From: Brasenia schreberi
Taxonomy: Eukaryota > Streptophyta > Magnoliopsida > Nymphaeales > Cabombaceae
Length of the DNA stretch: 64,000 nucleotides
Assembly (NCBI GenBank): GCA_036023115.1
Contig: JAYKKT010000037.1
Span: 620,001 to 684,000 of the forward strand
Direction of reading: 5' to 3'
Positions 46,811-57,767 of the stretch are shown piece after piece. Below the pieces are notes generated by a model. The model made no database searches and was not told where the DNA came from. It saw nothing but the letters and a program-made list of their open reading frames with translations. The translations under genes and the position numbers were made by a program. Positions within the stretch are counted from its first letter, which is position 1. Every line of letters begins with the position of its first letter.

Positions 46811-47763
46811 CCCCCCCCCCTTTGGGGGCGGGTTTTCTAATCTAGAACCCCCACCAATCCCAGCCGGGCCCTCTCTTTCCCCCACTTCCCAGCCCAACCG
46901 AACCTGCCCTAGCTGCTCCACCTGCGCCGCCTGCACCACCACCATCCTTCCATCCCACCACAGCTTGCACCGCCATCTCCACCACCTCCCGGCCAAGCCT
47001 CACTGCCTTTTCCAAGCCCAGCCGAGCACCACCTTCTTCCCATTCGGTAGCAGTCCCCCCCCCCCCCCCCCACTCTATCTAGCTCCTTCTCTACTCCCTC
47101 TCCACTCCTAGCCACCCACCATACCACCACCTTACCTACACATCAGCCCTTTGCTGCCACCATTCTCACTTAGCCGAACCTATCACAACCTAAACCACCG
47201 GCCACTACCTAACTACCCTAACTACACCCGGCCAACCATTTCTTCTCCCCTAAGACTCCCATTCGGCCTTCCCTTAAACTCCCTTTAGGTCCAGACTCCC
47301 CAACACTCTATACTCTCCTAGTGACCCTAAACACTCACGTGGCCCAGCCCCTTTAATCCCCCACATCAAGGCGACACCCACTTGCAACCAGCCACCTTCG
47401 AGGCACCTATCCCGCGCCCCACTTGCAGCCGGCCAGCACCCTTTGTCATTCACCCTCGCAGAGCTCCCGTTTGCAGCCCAAGGCGAAGGCCAAGCCCACG
47501 CTCAAGCAAGGCCTCTACGGACCAGCTACTCGTAAGTGCCTAAACTCGGTCTTTAGTTGTATACTTGCTTGAGATTCAATTTGATACGGGGTTGTAATAA
47601 CGGAGCGTAGTCTCCCCCCGCTTGTAATAACGTGGCTTGGCACACCCACATACGTGCACTCTCTTAGTTGTGCACGATTTTGAACACACACGGGCCTAAT
47701 CAGCCCATAAGTAGATATATATACTTTCATTTTCGAAGGGTTTTTGCTTAAGTTGGGTGCATT

Positions 47764-48392
47764 GTCTTTCAATTCAAGCACTCACACACATTGAGCTTTC
47801 GCTCTTATTTGAAAGACCCAAGTAAGGGCCGACCTATACTATTTGGGTTTCATTTCATGTCGTGTGAGTAAGTCTTTCAATTCAAGCACTTTCACACACA
47901 TTGAGCTTTCGCTCTTATTTGAAAGATCCAAGTAAGGGCCGACCTATACTATTTGGGTTTCATTTCATGTCGTGTGTGTAAGTCTTTCAATTCAAGCACT
48001 CTCACACACATTGAGCCTCCGCTCTTACTCCCAAGACCTTAGTAAAGGCCTTATTGCAGTAATATTTGGGTTTCATTTATGTCGTGTATGTAGTACTTCA
48101 ATTCAAGCACTCTCACACACATTGAGCCTTCGCTCTTACTCCCAAGACCTTAGTCAAGGCCATACTGCAATTTATATTTGGGTTTAATTTCATGTCGTGT
48201 GTGTAGTACTTCAATTCAAGCACTCTCACACACATTGAGCCTTCGCTCTTACTCCCAAGACCTTAGTTAAGGCCATACTGCAATTTATATTTGGGTTTAA
48301 TTTCATGTCGTGTGTGTAAGTCTTTCAATTCAAGCACGCACCCACATTGAGCCTTCGCTCTTATTTGCAAGACCCGAGTAAGGGCTCATATA
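47764..48392 (+). repeat. U5 tandem repeat, 6 units of ~110 bp (LTR6)
   Basis: Same six-unit structure as LTR5, so the expansion predates insertion. Confidence 0.9.
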
Positions 48393-48770
48393 CATACTCT
48401 ATATACATATCTCCCTTCGGCACTTACTTTACAAGTCATTTCCCTTCGGTTATTTCCCTTCAGTATTGTCTTTACATTTCGGGTTTTCCCTTTGAAGTAG
48501 CGTGAGTTTGCATTGCATCTACGCCATACCACGAGGTAGGACGCATATTGCATCAAAGCAAGCCCGCTCGAATTCGCCCATGTAGTGGAGTGTTCATAAC
48601 ACACAAACTTGGTGGCCCGAAAAGGGATAAAAGAAAAGACTTAGGCACGTGCAAATCCACGTGATCTAAAACATGCAATCGCATTTAAAAGACCCGAAAT
48701 AGACACCTCGAACCGCTTCGTAGGCTTTCTATCCCAAAAACTCGATTTTTGCAAAGCGTACAGACTGACC

Positions 48771-48889
48771 CTTGCGCATCGGTGCAAGAAGGTCTGCGAC
48801 AACAAGAGCTCACTTGCTCACAGTCGCCACGTTTAGAAGTCAGTGTTAAAAATAGCTTCGCTAGCTTAGGTAAGCTAGCTGGCACGCCC
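48771..48889 (+). other. U5 hairpin pair and PBS-like decamer (LTR6)
   Basis: Stem-loop 1 48771-48788, stem-loop 2 48860-48879 (loop GG), decamer TGGCACGCCC 48880-48889. Confidence 0.6.
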
Positions 48890-48976
48890 TGTTTGCATAC
48901 ATAGGCCTTAGACGTACGAGAGGATCCGCTCCGAGCCCTGAAAAGGTGAAGAGGCGGGGATTTTCGCGCGTCTACA

Positions 48977-49056
48977 ATACCCCACTAGGGCAACCTGTCT
49001 CGGAGGTTCTAGACCTCCTACTCGCCTAAGGTTTGGTGGTACTCCCAGAACATACT
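48977..49056 (+). pseudogene. Family-B gag continuation after element 4
   Basis: Starts with the right target duplication atacc (48977-48981) and continues the gag sequence interrupted at 34200 (LGQPVSEVLDLLLA-like region). Homology to family A ends near 49056, the left breakpoint of an inversion. Confidence 0.8.
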
Positions 49057-49254
49057 TTCGGGCTTGGATTGGATCTTATCCGCTTCGAACTTCAGAGGCT
49101 TTTTTAACTCAAATTTAAAACCTTAAAGTATTTCCCCGAATGTTTAAACTTTAAAATCTATGGTGTTTTTGAATTTAAAGATTCATAAAGGTTTTAAACT
49201 GGTTTTTGGAAATTTATGACCTTTTTAAAACATTTGAGAATTTTGGGTGTTTAC
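49057..49254 (-). repeat. 5' end of family-C LTR, inverted
   Basis: Read on the minus strand it starts TGTAAACACCC at 49254 and runs about 200 bp. The next plus-strand bases, gcctt (49255-49259), are the reverse complement of aaggc found right after the other end of this LTR (52575-52579). It is the missing start of the LTR at 50446-52574, carried here by an inversion. Confidence 0.75.
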
Positions 49255-50445
49255 AGCCTTTTCACTTGACAAGCAAGGGAAGTTTTGAACTCCCCTTAGC
49301 TGTGGATGGCTTTCGCCCAGTATTACCACGATTTGATTTTCGTTGCTTGCACGAAGGCTGTGTATCCAGGATCTTCCTAAAAGTAGGTTGTAGTGGGGGT
49401 GTATGTCTAAGACATGGAATACCCCTCCGTGGGTTATCCCTCCGATTTCCATTGGTTTTGATGCATTCCTATCGTATCCAGTGGTAACGATGGGGCTTGG
49501 GTTGACAGAAGTCAAGGTGACTCCAATTTGACATGCCACGTGTAGCGGAAGGATGTTGAGACCTCCTCCCCTATCAACCAAGCACCTGTCTAGAGCATGG
49601 TGATTCAATACCACCTCGATATGCAGGGCTTGAGTGTGGGTTTCATATGGTCTTTCGATTTCGTCTTTTGAAAACACAATTGGTGTTTTTGCACAGATGG
49701 GTGCAACTAGGAATGACAAGGACTCAGGAGTTATACTTGAGTTAACCTTGGCTCTCTCTAAGATTTTTTCTAAAACTAGTCTATGCCTAGGTAAGGTTTG
49801 TATTAACTCTAGGATGGACATGTTTATCGGGATTTTAGAAAGATGATTTTCAAAATCATATGAGGTTAAAACGTTTTTACCTTTGTCCATGATTTGCAAA
49901 ACCTTAGGAATGCATGCTTTTGAAGGGCCAGGAACACTGACCATTTTTTTAGCAATTTTTTCTAGGTGTGGGGATTGATAGATCCTTCCAGACCTGGTCA
50001 CCTCCCCCACACTTTGCCTAAGGCTCGCTCCTATGTTGGCTCGATTTGTGTTCTTTGGAGCACCTGAAATTTCTAAGACGGCTCTAGCCGGGGGCAGGAC
50101 TTTAAGCGTTCCCCAGATCACTACTTGGGCGACTTTCTTGTATATGATGAGAGAAGGTAGACAAGTAGTGAAGCCAGAATGTGATGCATGCACAAAACCT
50201 TTCGAGGTTGCGAAAGTACATACCTCTTTTTCCTTTCCACTGGTACTTGCATGATTGGGGAAGGGTTCTTTGAGCACAGCTTGGGCAGGCTCAGGTTCTT
50301 CAATGACTTGGAGTCAGTCCTGCTCTATCAAGTTTTCAATTTTGTTTAAAAGAAAAAAGCATTTGTTCGTATCATGGCCTTTGAGCCGATGATACTTGCA
50401 ATATCTATTCAAAAACCTCCCTTTTGGTGGAGTCCCTACATGGCC
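49255..50445 (-). pseudogene. Family-B gag C-terminus and protease, inverted segment
   Basis: On the minus strand this encodes the zinc knuckle C-X2-H-X4-H-X4-C (about 50345-50415), then a frame from 50277 with the GEVTRSGRIYQ block and the protease with NLLLGRSWIH. The active-site triplet reads D-R-G rather than D-G-G, so it is probably dead. The order fits the middle of a plus-strand family-B element turned around. The frame runs into the family-C LTR at 49254. Confidence 0.88.
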
Positions 50446-51090
50446 GTGATAAAGTTGACCTCATCAAGTGAATCATGTTTGAAATATTTGAAACAAAGCA
50501 TCACCAAGAGTTCACACATCAAGATAAGTCCAGACGGTGCAACCGGCCAAGCAAGAAACATGTGCAAGTGGAGTTTGATTGAAATAATCTAAAGGCCAGC
50601 CCATATGGGGCTGATCCACACTAGCATGAAGGGAAGCAAGCTTATAAAGTGTCAAGTTGCAAGGCGATCAAATAGGCCAAGACCATTGGCCGACCAAGAT
50701 CAAGGCATGATCATGAAGCTCAAGCCCAAATAGACGAGCCCAAATCAAATGGGATCGAGTCAAGAATTAAAGACAAGGGTCAACACGTGCCCGTGTGGAA
50801 TTAGAGTCAAGGTGGGAGCTGAATCAAATCAAAAAACAAATTCAAGTTGGTTGAGATTTGAAGAAACCAGCCCAACAAAATGCATTACCCATTGTAAAGT
50901 TGGCTAGGACTAGCCACATGTTCTAGGGCTACACCAAGCCCAAAACCGTGGCACCTAGACCAGCCCACATGGGTTGGTCCCAATCAACACAAGTGGGGAC
51001 CACAAGAAGCTAGGTTGGAGTGGATCAAACTCATCAAACAGATGCTCCAACCCGCCCTACAAGAAACACCTAGAACCAGCCCCCTTAGCC

Positions 51091-51097
51091 TATAAAA
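51091..51097 (+). promoter_or_regulatory. TATA box of family-C LTR
   Basis: TATAAAA, 12 bp before GGGGGCGGGTT, the same pairing as in family A. Confidence 0.55.
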
Positions 51098-52389
51098 AGG
51101 GCCAAGAAGGGGGCGGGTTCCACATTCTTGGAATATTGGAAAGAGTGGAGAGAGAGGTTCTAGACTTTGGGTTGTGTGTGCTAGGCTAGGAGCAGAAGTT
51201 TTCAACAAGGAGGGACATCCTCTAGTGTGGGAAGAAGAGGGAGCTAGGTGAGAACTTGTGGGAGTTGGAAGGAAGACAATCAAGAGAAAGGCCGACTTCA
51301 TTATTGAAACCCGGTCTTTCATATTCCAAAATCGTGTAAGACTCTTCTTACTCAATCTAAGTTTTGATTCTCTTCCTTTAAATTTATTAAATGGGGTTGT
51401 ATTAATGGAGTTTCATCTGCCCCCAAGTTGTAATAATCTAGATTTCCTGCAAGTTTAATTTCGTGGATGAAACACCATACACACATGCACGCTAAGCGTT
51501 TGCTTTAATGTTTCTTCCTTCCTATATGTTATATACCCTCTATACTTCTAATCCCCTCTATGCTTAAGCTATAAAATACTTTCCATTCATTTATATTCCA
51601 ACAATTTTCTTTGAGGATTGTTGCACTTTAAAGTCGTGTGAGTTTTACATCATTATATTCATAAAACAGAAAACCAGATTTCTGCATCGCTATATATGTC
51701 TGTTTCTATAATTTTAATTCTATGATGCTTACTCCGATTAGCTAGAAATTTGGCACACTTACTCCACACACCTTTCGACATTCTGGATAAAATTGGAAAG
51801 ATTTTAGGGCCGCTCAGCCACGTAATAAAATAGAATTAAGAACGACTCGATTTTGGCACCCCTATCTGCACAATCGAATTTCTTGAAATAGAGGTTAGGT
51901 AAAAGTCTCATATCTCTGTACACAAGAGTCCAATATAATTGATTTTTTATGCATTGAAAAGCTAACATCCACAGCTTTCCAGAACCATCAAAATCATCAG
52001 AATCGGAGTTCTGAGCAGAGATATACAGACTCATCTTTGAGTTTTTGTATTTCTGAAATAGAATTGTTCTAAGTCAGTGAGTTAGTTTGAGTCAATTATT
52101 TCTTTCTGATTCAATACTACTCCGAATATAGATTTGAAAAAGGATATAGTCTCTCATACTACCAGCTTCGTTTGCTAAAATTTGTAAAATTTTTGGAGGT
52201 CTGTGACTAATTCAAATCCTTCTTAGAAAACAGCTCTGAAAACTGAATTCTTTGTTTTCAGTAGCTTGTATGTTCCAAGTATTGAATCAAAAGTGCACAA
52301 GTTCAACAATTCTTTCAAAAGCACTTGTTCATGTGAAAGGGAGTCGTATTTGCTGTAAAAATAAAATTTATAAGCGCTCAACACCGACC

Positions 52390-52499
52390 CTTGAGCATGG
52401 GCTCAAGAAGGTTTGAGTGAAAAGATCCCGCTTGCACACAATCGCCTAGAAGTCTAAAATTTTCGAATATTTGTTAGTTTTGAACTAGCTGGCATGCTC
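52390..52499 (+). other. U5 hairpin pair and PBS-like decamer (family C)
   Basis: Stem-loop 1 is 52390-52407, perfect 7-bp arms CTTGAGC/GCTCAAG and again 18 nt overall. Stem-loop 2 is 52473-52489, arms GTTAGTT/AACTAGC with one G-U pair. It is followed by TGGCATGCTC. Confidence 0.6.
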
Positions 52500-52574
52500 G
52501 CACAAGCGTAGGTGTAGAAACTTTCATTTCAAGTTTGTCTCATAAACTTCAGAATGAAAATTTTCATATCTACA

Positions 52575-53330
52575 AAGGCCTACGGGACCAACCCCGTGAA
52601 ATCCATGGACGAATCATATGAATTCGTCCCCCAAAACCCTAGGATAGTCGTGTACATCAAGGGGCAGCCCAAAGCTAGCCCAAAAGTCATAACTATCCTA
52701 GGCAAATCCAAACTCCCTATATTTCCAAAAACTCTAAACATAAAACCATTCGAGCATGCCATGGATGACAGTAAGTTCCAAAGTCATCCTTTGTACAAAG
52801 AGTTTTCTAAAATAAGAAAACCTTGGAACATGCTGCTCAACATGGGCTACATGCCCTACTAAAGTTTAGGAAACAAAAACAATGGGCGTCTAGATCCTAT
52901 CTTCCCAAACCCAAATCCAAATAGGTATGGGATAGGCTATATCCCCACCATACCCCCAGAACCACCACCTACGACAACTTAGGTCAAGGGTACCTTGGAG
53001 CCTACTAAAATCGAGACCTATGGCTTAGATCTCTTGTTTAGAGATTGATTCGTGGCATTTTCTTTGTAGGTGTGATGGAAGACCCCTCTTTAACCAAAAA
53101 GCCAAAAAAATTACAAATTTGTAAAAACCCAAAAACATTAGAAAATAGCCACAAAAAAATCGTGTACATACCAACTCCTGGTAGAAATTTGGAAAAAGCC
53201 AAGGAATTTGAAGAAAAAATCGTCTTCATAAAAGGACCAAAATCTTCAAAACTTGCAAAAATTCCAAAACCAAAACCAGGTGTTTGTAAAAATCATGCAT
53301 CAAATCCAAATTCACGATCAAATTCACATA
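52575..53330 (+). pseudogene. Family-B protease end, linker and gag-pro/pol junction
   Basis: Homologous to the region of element 2 at about 12160-12980: IVVYIKG.PKASP block, SKFQ...LYKEFSK and WNMLLNMGYMPY. TAA at 52861-52863 breaks the frame. The junction keeps TTTTCTTTGTAG (ending 53069) before a lysine-rich linker. Here the linker is in a different frame from the protease. Confidence 0.82.
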
Positions 53331-54322
53331 CTGCTACACAGTCATGCCCTTTGGTTTGAAAAATACCGGCGCCACATACCAAAGAGCCATGACTACGATC
53401 TTTCACGATCAAATTCACGAGCTCTTAGAAGTGTATGTGGATGATCTCTTTGTGAAATCAAAAACCCGATGCACACACATCGAATCTTTGCAAAAAGTTT
53501 TCGAAAGACTGAGGCTTTATAAAGTGAAACTAAACCCTCAAAAGTGCGTCTTCGGAGTGGAATCTGGCAAGCTTTTAGGTTTTATGGTAAGCCAAAGGGG
53601 CATTGAAGTCGACCCCTCTAAGTGTCGAGCCATCATAGACATGTCTCCACCCTCCAATTTAACTCAAATCCAAAGCCTCCAAGGTCGCCTCCAATCGATT
53701 AGAAGGTTTATTTCAAACCTCGCAACAAGCTTTTGAGAAAAGGGGTGAAATTTGTATGGGACGATGATTACCAAAAAGCTTTCAAAAGATTAAAAGCATA
53801 TTTGGTTAATCCTCCCATTTTAAACCCTCCAAAGCAAGGAAAACCGCTTTTACTTTACATTTTTGTGCATATGAATGCATTGGGTGCATTATTAGATCAA
53901 TATGAGGATGATACCCATAAAGAGTATGCTATTTACTATATTTCGAAAACTCTATTGGCTTATGAAAGAAACTATTAAGCCATGGAGAAAACATGCTTGG
54001 CCTTGATATGGGCCTGCCAGAAATTTCGACATTACTTCCTAGATCATGAGATCTGGATAGTGTTTAGGCTTGATCCAATCAAGCACTTATTTGAAAAACC
54101 TATCCTCATGGGTAGGCTGGGTAAATGGCAACTCCTCTTAATGGAGTATGACCTAAAATTCCATCATCAAACCTCCATTAAGGGGCAAGCCCTAGCTGAT
54201 TATGTGGCTGATTTCCCCTTAGAAGATTCATATCCCATACTTGATGAAATGCCCGACGAGGGCATCTTTCTAAACCAATTTCAAAACCATATTTTAGCAA
54301 ACTCTTTAAATGAAAACTAAGT
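53331..54322 (+). pseudogene. Family-B RT (C-terminal part) and first RNase H
   Basis: About 670 bp including the N-terminal half of RT are missing at the left, so the frame starts within YTATQSCPLV-like sequence before MPFGLKN. YVDDLFVKSK keeps the RT catalytic Asp pair. A small deletion and TGA near 53736 shift the frame, and TAA occurs at 53976-53978. The first RNase H lacks its first catalytic Asp, as in family A. Confidence 0.85.
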
Positions 54323-54329
54323 ATGGTAA

Positions 54330-54707
54330 ATGCACTTCGATGGGGCAAGAAACCAAAGAGGGGCAGGAGTGGGAGTCATCCTCATATCCCCTGAAAAGGG
54401 AGAAATCTCCATTGCTATTCGCCTACATTTCGAATGTTCTAACAACACAGCCGAATATGAAGCACTCATACAAGGCTTGAAAATTTTGAAAACTCTAAGG
54501 GCATCATGCATTGAAGTCTTTGGAGACTCTTTACTCATCATCCACCATCGTGGCCCACATCCACTTGGAAAGTGGCGGCCCAAGTGGGATGGTCCTTATG
54601 TTATACGTGGAACCACCACGAACAATGCATATTGGTTAATCGATGTTGAGGGTAGGAATTTAGCAGACCCTATGAATGCCCAATATTTGAAAAAATATCA
54701 TGTGTAG
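54330..54707 (+). pseudogene. Family-B second RNase H fused to integrase tail by deletion
   Basis: 125 codons. The first part is the archaeal-type RNase H (HFDGARNQRG, AEYEALIQGL, VFGDSLL); after about residue 70 it joins the integrase C-terminal tail (HHRGPHPLGKWRPKWDGPYV). Compared with element 3 about 1.35 kb is missing: the last RNase H Asp, the zinc domain and the whole catalytic core. The frame stays open across the join. Confidence 0.88.
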
Positions 54708-54867
54708 GGTCTAAGCCAAATTCCCATTGTAACAATGTTTTGAGGAAATCTCCTTTGAAACTTCGTGAGTGAGGATCAAAGTGGATCGTGTGACCCTGAA
54801 TAAGGGAATCGATACTTGTGAAAAAGCAGAGTTTTCAAAAACAGATGGGTTGCATTTCAAAATCCCC
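54708..54867 (+). other. Remnant of family-B 3' spacer
   Basis: Aligns with the first ~160 bp after pol in family A, then changes abruptly to LTR-like sequence. The rest of the spacer, the polypurine tract and the LTR start appear deleted. Confidence 0.65.
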
Positions 54868-56302
54868 TCCTAAGCCTAAGCCCTTGGCTACCCCCAAGCA
54901 CACCCCCAAGCCTAATAATTCACGTCTAAACCCACCTAGGGAGACCTATCTATTGGCTGCCAAGGTGGATGGACCTGAGCAAGTTGAGAGGAAAAGTCGA
55001 CCACTTGTAAGTGTTTAAATTCGGTTTTCACCTTACTCCTTTGAAATTTAATTAAATTCGACATGGGGTTGTAATAATGGAGCGTAGTCTCCCCCCGAAA
55101 TGTAATATTTGTGCTTGATACACAAGACACATACATACACTTAAGCCATATTGCTCTTAGACGTACACAAGGAACACCCACGTGCACTTGAGCCTTTCCG
55201 CTCTTAATTGCACACGATTGCACACACATTGAGCCTTTCCGCTCTTAAGCTAAAGTATATATTTTCCTTTGGGTATTTACTTTAGTGAAAGCTGTGTGAG
55301 TTGCAATTCAATTCGGGTTGTTACATTCACGTTGTGTGACTTTGTCATTTAAATTTCACACTCACACACAAAAGTACTCGAGCATTTGCTCTACACTCTC
55401 ACGCACATTTTGAGCCTTTGTTGCTCACAAGATATAGTATACTTATATACTTTCAAGCTGTATGAGTTTTACATTAAGTTGTGTACGCACTTACATTCTG
55501 GGTGGGTTTAATTCAAGTTGTGTGAGTTGTCATTTACATTTACACACCAAGAGCACTCACTCACAATTGAGCCTTTCCGCTCTTACTATATACTTATATT
55601 TTAATTTCGACAAGTTCAATTCAAGTCGTGTGAGTTGTCTTTTCCATTTACACACCAAAAGCACTCACTCACAATTGAGCCTTTCCGCTCTTAAGATATA
55701 AGTATATTTCAATTTTGCAATTTACATTCAAGTTGTGTGAGTTGCTTTCAAATTCGGGTATTTCCCTTAAGTTGCATGAGTTGTACTTCCATTCGGGTAT
55801 TTACATTAAGTTGTGTGAGTTGCTTTCAGTTCGAGCCTAGCTCACATCATCATCTCAAACCCGAAAAACATTTTGGGCATCCTTGCATTCATGTGTTTTC
55901 AAAAAAAACCCGAATCTATGCTCAAACACGCTAAAATTAGGCCACTTATGCACATACATATCCGGCCTAAAATAGCTAAACCTCAAAGACTTGGAATCGT
56001 GCAGCCCCCGTATATAAAATTTGCAAACTTAGCAAAACTCGAGTTTTCAAAACACTTGTCTCTTTTCCAGAGTCCAAATTGTTTTATCAAAGTCTATAAG
56101 CGCTTAAACTAACCCTTGAGCACCGGTTCAAGAAGGTTTAAAGTGAAAAGATCCCGCTTACTCACAATTTCATTAAAACGTCAGATATTTCAAAATCTTT
56201 GCTAGCTTGAGCAAGCTAGCTGACACGCCCATAGAAACGATGTAAATGCGAAAAGGTTCATTTCCAACTTCAAAACCAGAAGTGAAAATTTTCGTGCTTA
56301 CA
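54868..56302 (+). repeat. Family-B 3' LTR remnant (5' part deleted)
   Basis: It holds a GTAAGTG site (about 55008), GGGGTTGTAATAATGGAG...CTCCCCCC (about 55065-55098), many GTGTGAGTTG/GAGCCTTTCCGCTCTTA motifs and ends GCTTACA at 56302. Its right part matches 32069-32958. The U3 and TATA box are not present. Confidence 0.75.
56115..56230 (+). other. U5 hairpin pair (family-B 3' LTR)
   Basis: Stem-loop 1 is 56115-56132 (CTTGA/TCAAG). Stem-loop 2 is 56201-56220, perfect 9-bp arms GCTAGCTTG/CAAGCTAGC; compared with family A the innermost pair has changed on both sides. It is followed by TGACACGCCC. Confidence 0.6.
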
Positions 56303-56446
56303 GTAGGCAAGCAGACTCTTTTCACTTAAACCTTCTTGAATCGCTATTCAAGAGTTGGTTTAAGTGCTTAGGAACTTCAATTTTGAAAGAATGAACTCCA
56401 ATCCGCGTGAAATGTAAGAGTTTTCAAACTTGCAAAGTGAAGATCG
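56303..56446 (-). repeat. U5 fragment of a fourth LTR family (D), minus strand
   Basis: On the minus strand it resembles the U5 of family B around stem-loop 1. Its own stem-loop (56335-56352) has perfect 7-bp arms CTTGAAT/ATTCAAG and is again 18 nt. Too short to delimit the family. Confidence 0.5.
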
Positions 56447-56535
56447 TAGACGCGCGAAAATCCCCACGCCTCCCCGCCTTTTCTAGGCTTGGAGTGGATG
56501 CTCTCGTGCGTCTAAGGCCTATTTATGTAAACAGG
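56447..56535 (-). repeat. 89-bp end fragment of a family-A LTR, minus strand
   Basis: Reverse complement of the last ~89 bp of a family-A LTR. It nearly duplicates 57163-57251 and is separated from it by a copia fragment. Confidence 0.8.
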
Positions 56536-57161
56536 AGAATATGTGTCAACATAATTTATCCCCTCCTTCTACGAGAATGTCTTTGCAAGCAACCTCACTT
56601 TAAACTTGTTGATTGATCCATCAACTTTATATTCCTTTTTTAGAACCCATTTGCAGCCTATGACTTTTTTTTCTTTTGGCAAATCAGTCAACTCCCAAAC
56701 TTTGTTTTTCTCAATTGATTCAATTTCTTCATTCATGACTTTCTCCCAATCTGTTAATTTACATGAGTCAATAGTTTGTTAATAAGTCAAGTTATCATTT
56801 AGTTCATCTAAATCTACTGAATTGCATACTTCTTGTGCAAGATAAGTGTGATAATCCTTTATGTAGAACGGTGTGGCCCTAGGCCTTTTATGTTCACTTA
56901 AAATTTCGGTTGATTGAGAAAAATCTTCTATGGTTTCAAATGATGATTGATTCAGATCTACTAGATTGTCAACATATTCATCATTACTCTTAAGGATGTC
57001 ATTCTTAGTATCTTCTAAGAATTCAACATCTTTGCTCTCTATCAATCCATCGTTCATATGATAAAATCGATATCCCTTTGATCCTTTACGATATCTGATG
57101 AATATATATTCAAGGACTTGTTGTCTAGCTTGTCTCTAGACTGATCAAGGATCTTCACATG
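56536..57161 (-). pseudogene. Ty1/copia polyprotein fragment (integrase end to RT start)
   Basis: On the minus strand this reads, with one frameshift near 57075-57110, the end of a copia integrase (RDKLDNKS and KGYRFYHMNDGLIESKDVEF-like) and the start of RT (W-EKVMNEEI, VIGCKWVLKKE, DGSINKFKVRLLAK). A stop lies near 56777. Both ends are cut off: left by a family-A LTR fragment, right by LTR7. It is the only copia-type sequence I found. Confidence 0.85.
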
Positions 57162-57767
57162 TGTAGACGCGCGAAAATCCCCACGCCTCCCCGCCTTTTT
57201 TGGGCTTGGAGTGGATCCTCTCGTGCGTCTAAGGCCTATTTATGCAAACAGGGCGTGCCAGCTGGCTTACCTAAGCTAGCGAAGACGTATTTTAAACTGA
57301 CTTCTAATCGTGGTGACTGTGAGCAAGTGAGCTCTTGTCGTCGCAGACCTTCTTGCACCGATGTGTAAGGGTCAGTCTGTACGCTTTACAAAAATCGAGT
57401 TTTGGGATAGAAAACCTACAAAGCGGTTCAAGGTGTCAATTTCAGGTCTTTTAGATGCGATTGCAAATTTTTAGATCATGTGGATTTGCACGTGCCTAAG
57501 TCTTTCCTTTTATCCCTTTATGGGCCACCTAGTTTGTGTGTTATGAACACTCCACTACATGGGCGAATTCGAGCGGGGCTTGCTTTGATGCGATATGCGT
57601 CCTACCTCGTGGTATGGCGTAGATGCAATGCAAACTCACGCTACTCCAAAGGGAAAACCCGAAATGTAAAGACAATACCGAAGGAAAATAATCGAAGGGA
57701 AATAACCGAAGGGAAATGACTTAAAATATAAATGCCGAAGGGAGATATGTATATAGAGTATGTATAT

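Larger units (their letters stand above)
34201..48976 (+). mobile_element. Element 4: complete nested family-A retrotransposon
   Basis: 14,776 bp with two closely matching LTRs, PBS, gag-pro, pol, spacer and polypurine tract, flanked by a perfect 5-bp duplication. It lies in the gag of the family-B element and is therefore younger than it. The LTRs form a subfamily separate from LTR1, LTR3 and LTR4. Coding damage is moderate: two 1-bp frameshifts and about four premature stops. Confidence 0.95.
45569..48976 (+). repeat. LTR6 (3' LTR of element 4)
   Basis: 3408 bp, TGTAAACACC to GCGTCTACA, then the right target duplication. Differs from LTR5 by scattered substitutions and by a longer poly-C run (about 47056-47072). 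Confidence 0.93.
50446..52574 (+). repeat. Family-C solo LTR, main part
   Basis: It ends ATCTACA at 52574, followed by aaggc. It has a TATA box (51091), a GGGGGCGGGTT motif (51109-51119), a TTGTATTAATGGAG / TTGTAATAA poly(A)-like block (about 51394-51440) and U5 hairpins like those of families A and B, but is otherwise unlike them. No internal region follows, so it is a solo LTR. Its first ~200 bp are at 49057-49254. Most of 50446-52360 holds no gene. Confidence 0.75.
32069..56302 (+). mobile_element. Family-B Tat-like element, decayed, nested and rearranged
   Basis: Its pieces in order: 5' LTR remnant (32069-32958), PBS, gag (33091-34200), nested element 4, gag continuation (48977-49056), inverted gag-protease (49255-50445), family-C LTR, protease end and linker (52575-53330), RT/RNase H (53331-54322), RNase H fused to integrase tail (54330-54707), spacer remnant and 3' LTR remnant (54868-56302). 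The proteins are clearly related to family A but differ throughout, and the LTRs align only in short motifs. Confidence 0.85.

Noticed and set aside
49206..49487. 93-codon plus-strand frame
   Set aside because: It is antisense to the inverted family-B protease and runs from the family-C LTR into it; a shadow frame.
48982..50445. An independent minus-strand retroelement
   Set aside because: It lacks its own LTRs and PBS, its borders match breaks in the surrounding plus-strand family-B element, and the split family-C LTR explains both ends as an inversion.
50446..52574. Host gene or promoter between family-B pieces (TATAAAA at 51091)
   Set aside because: The stretch ends in TCTACA with a matching flank and has U5 hairpins, a poly(A)-like block and the TATA/G-box pair of an LTR; no supported reading frame.
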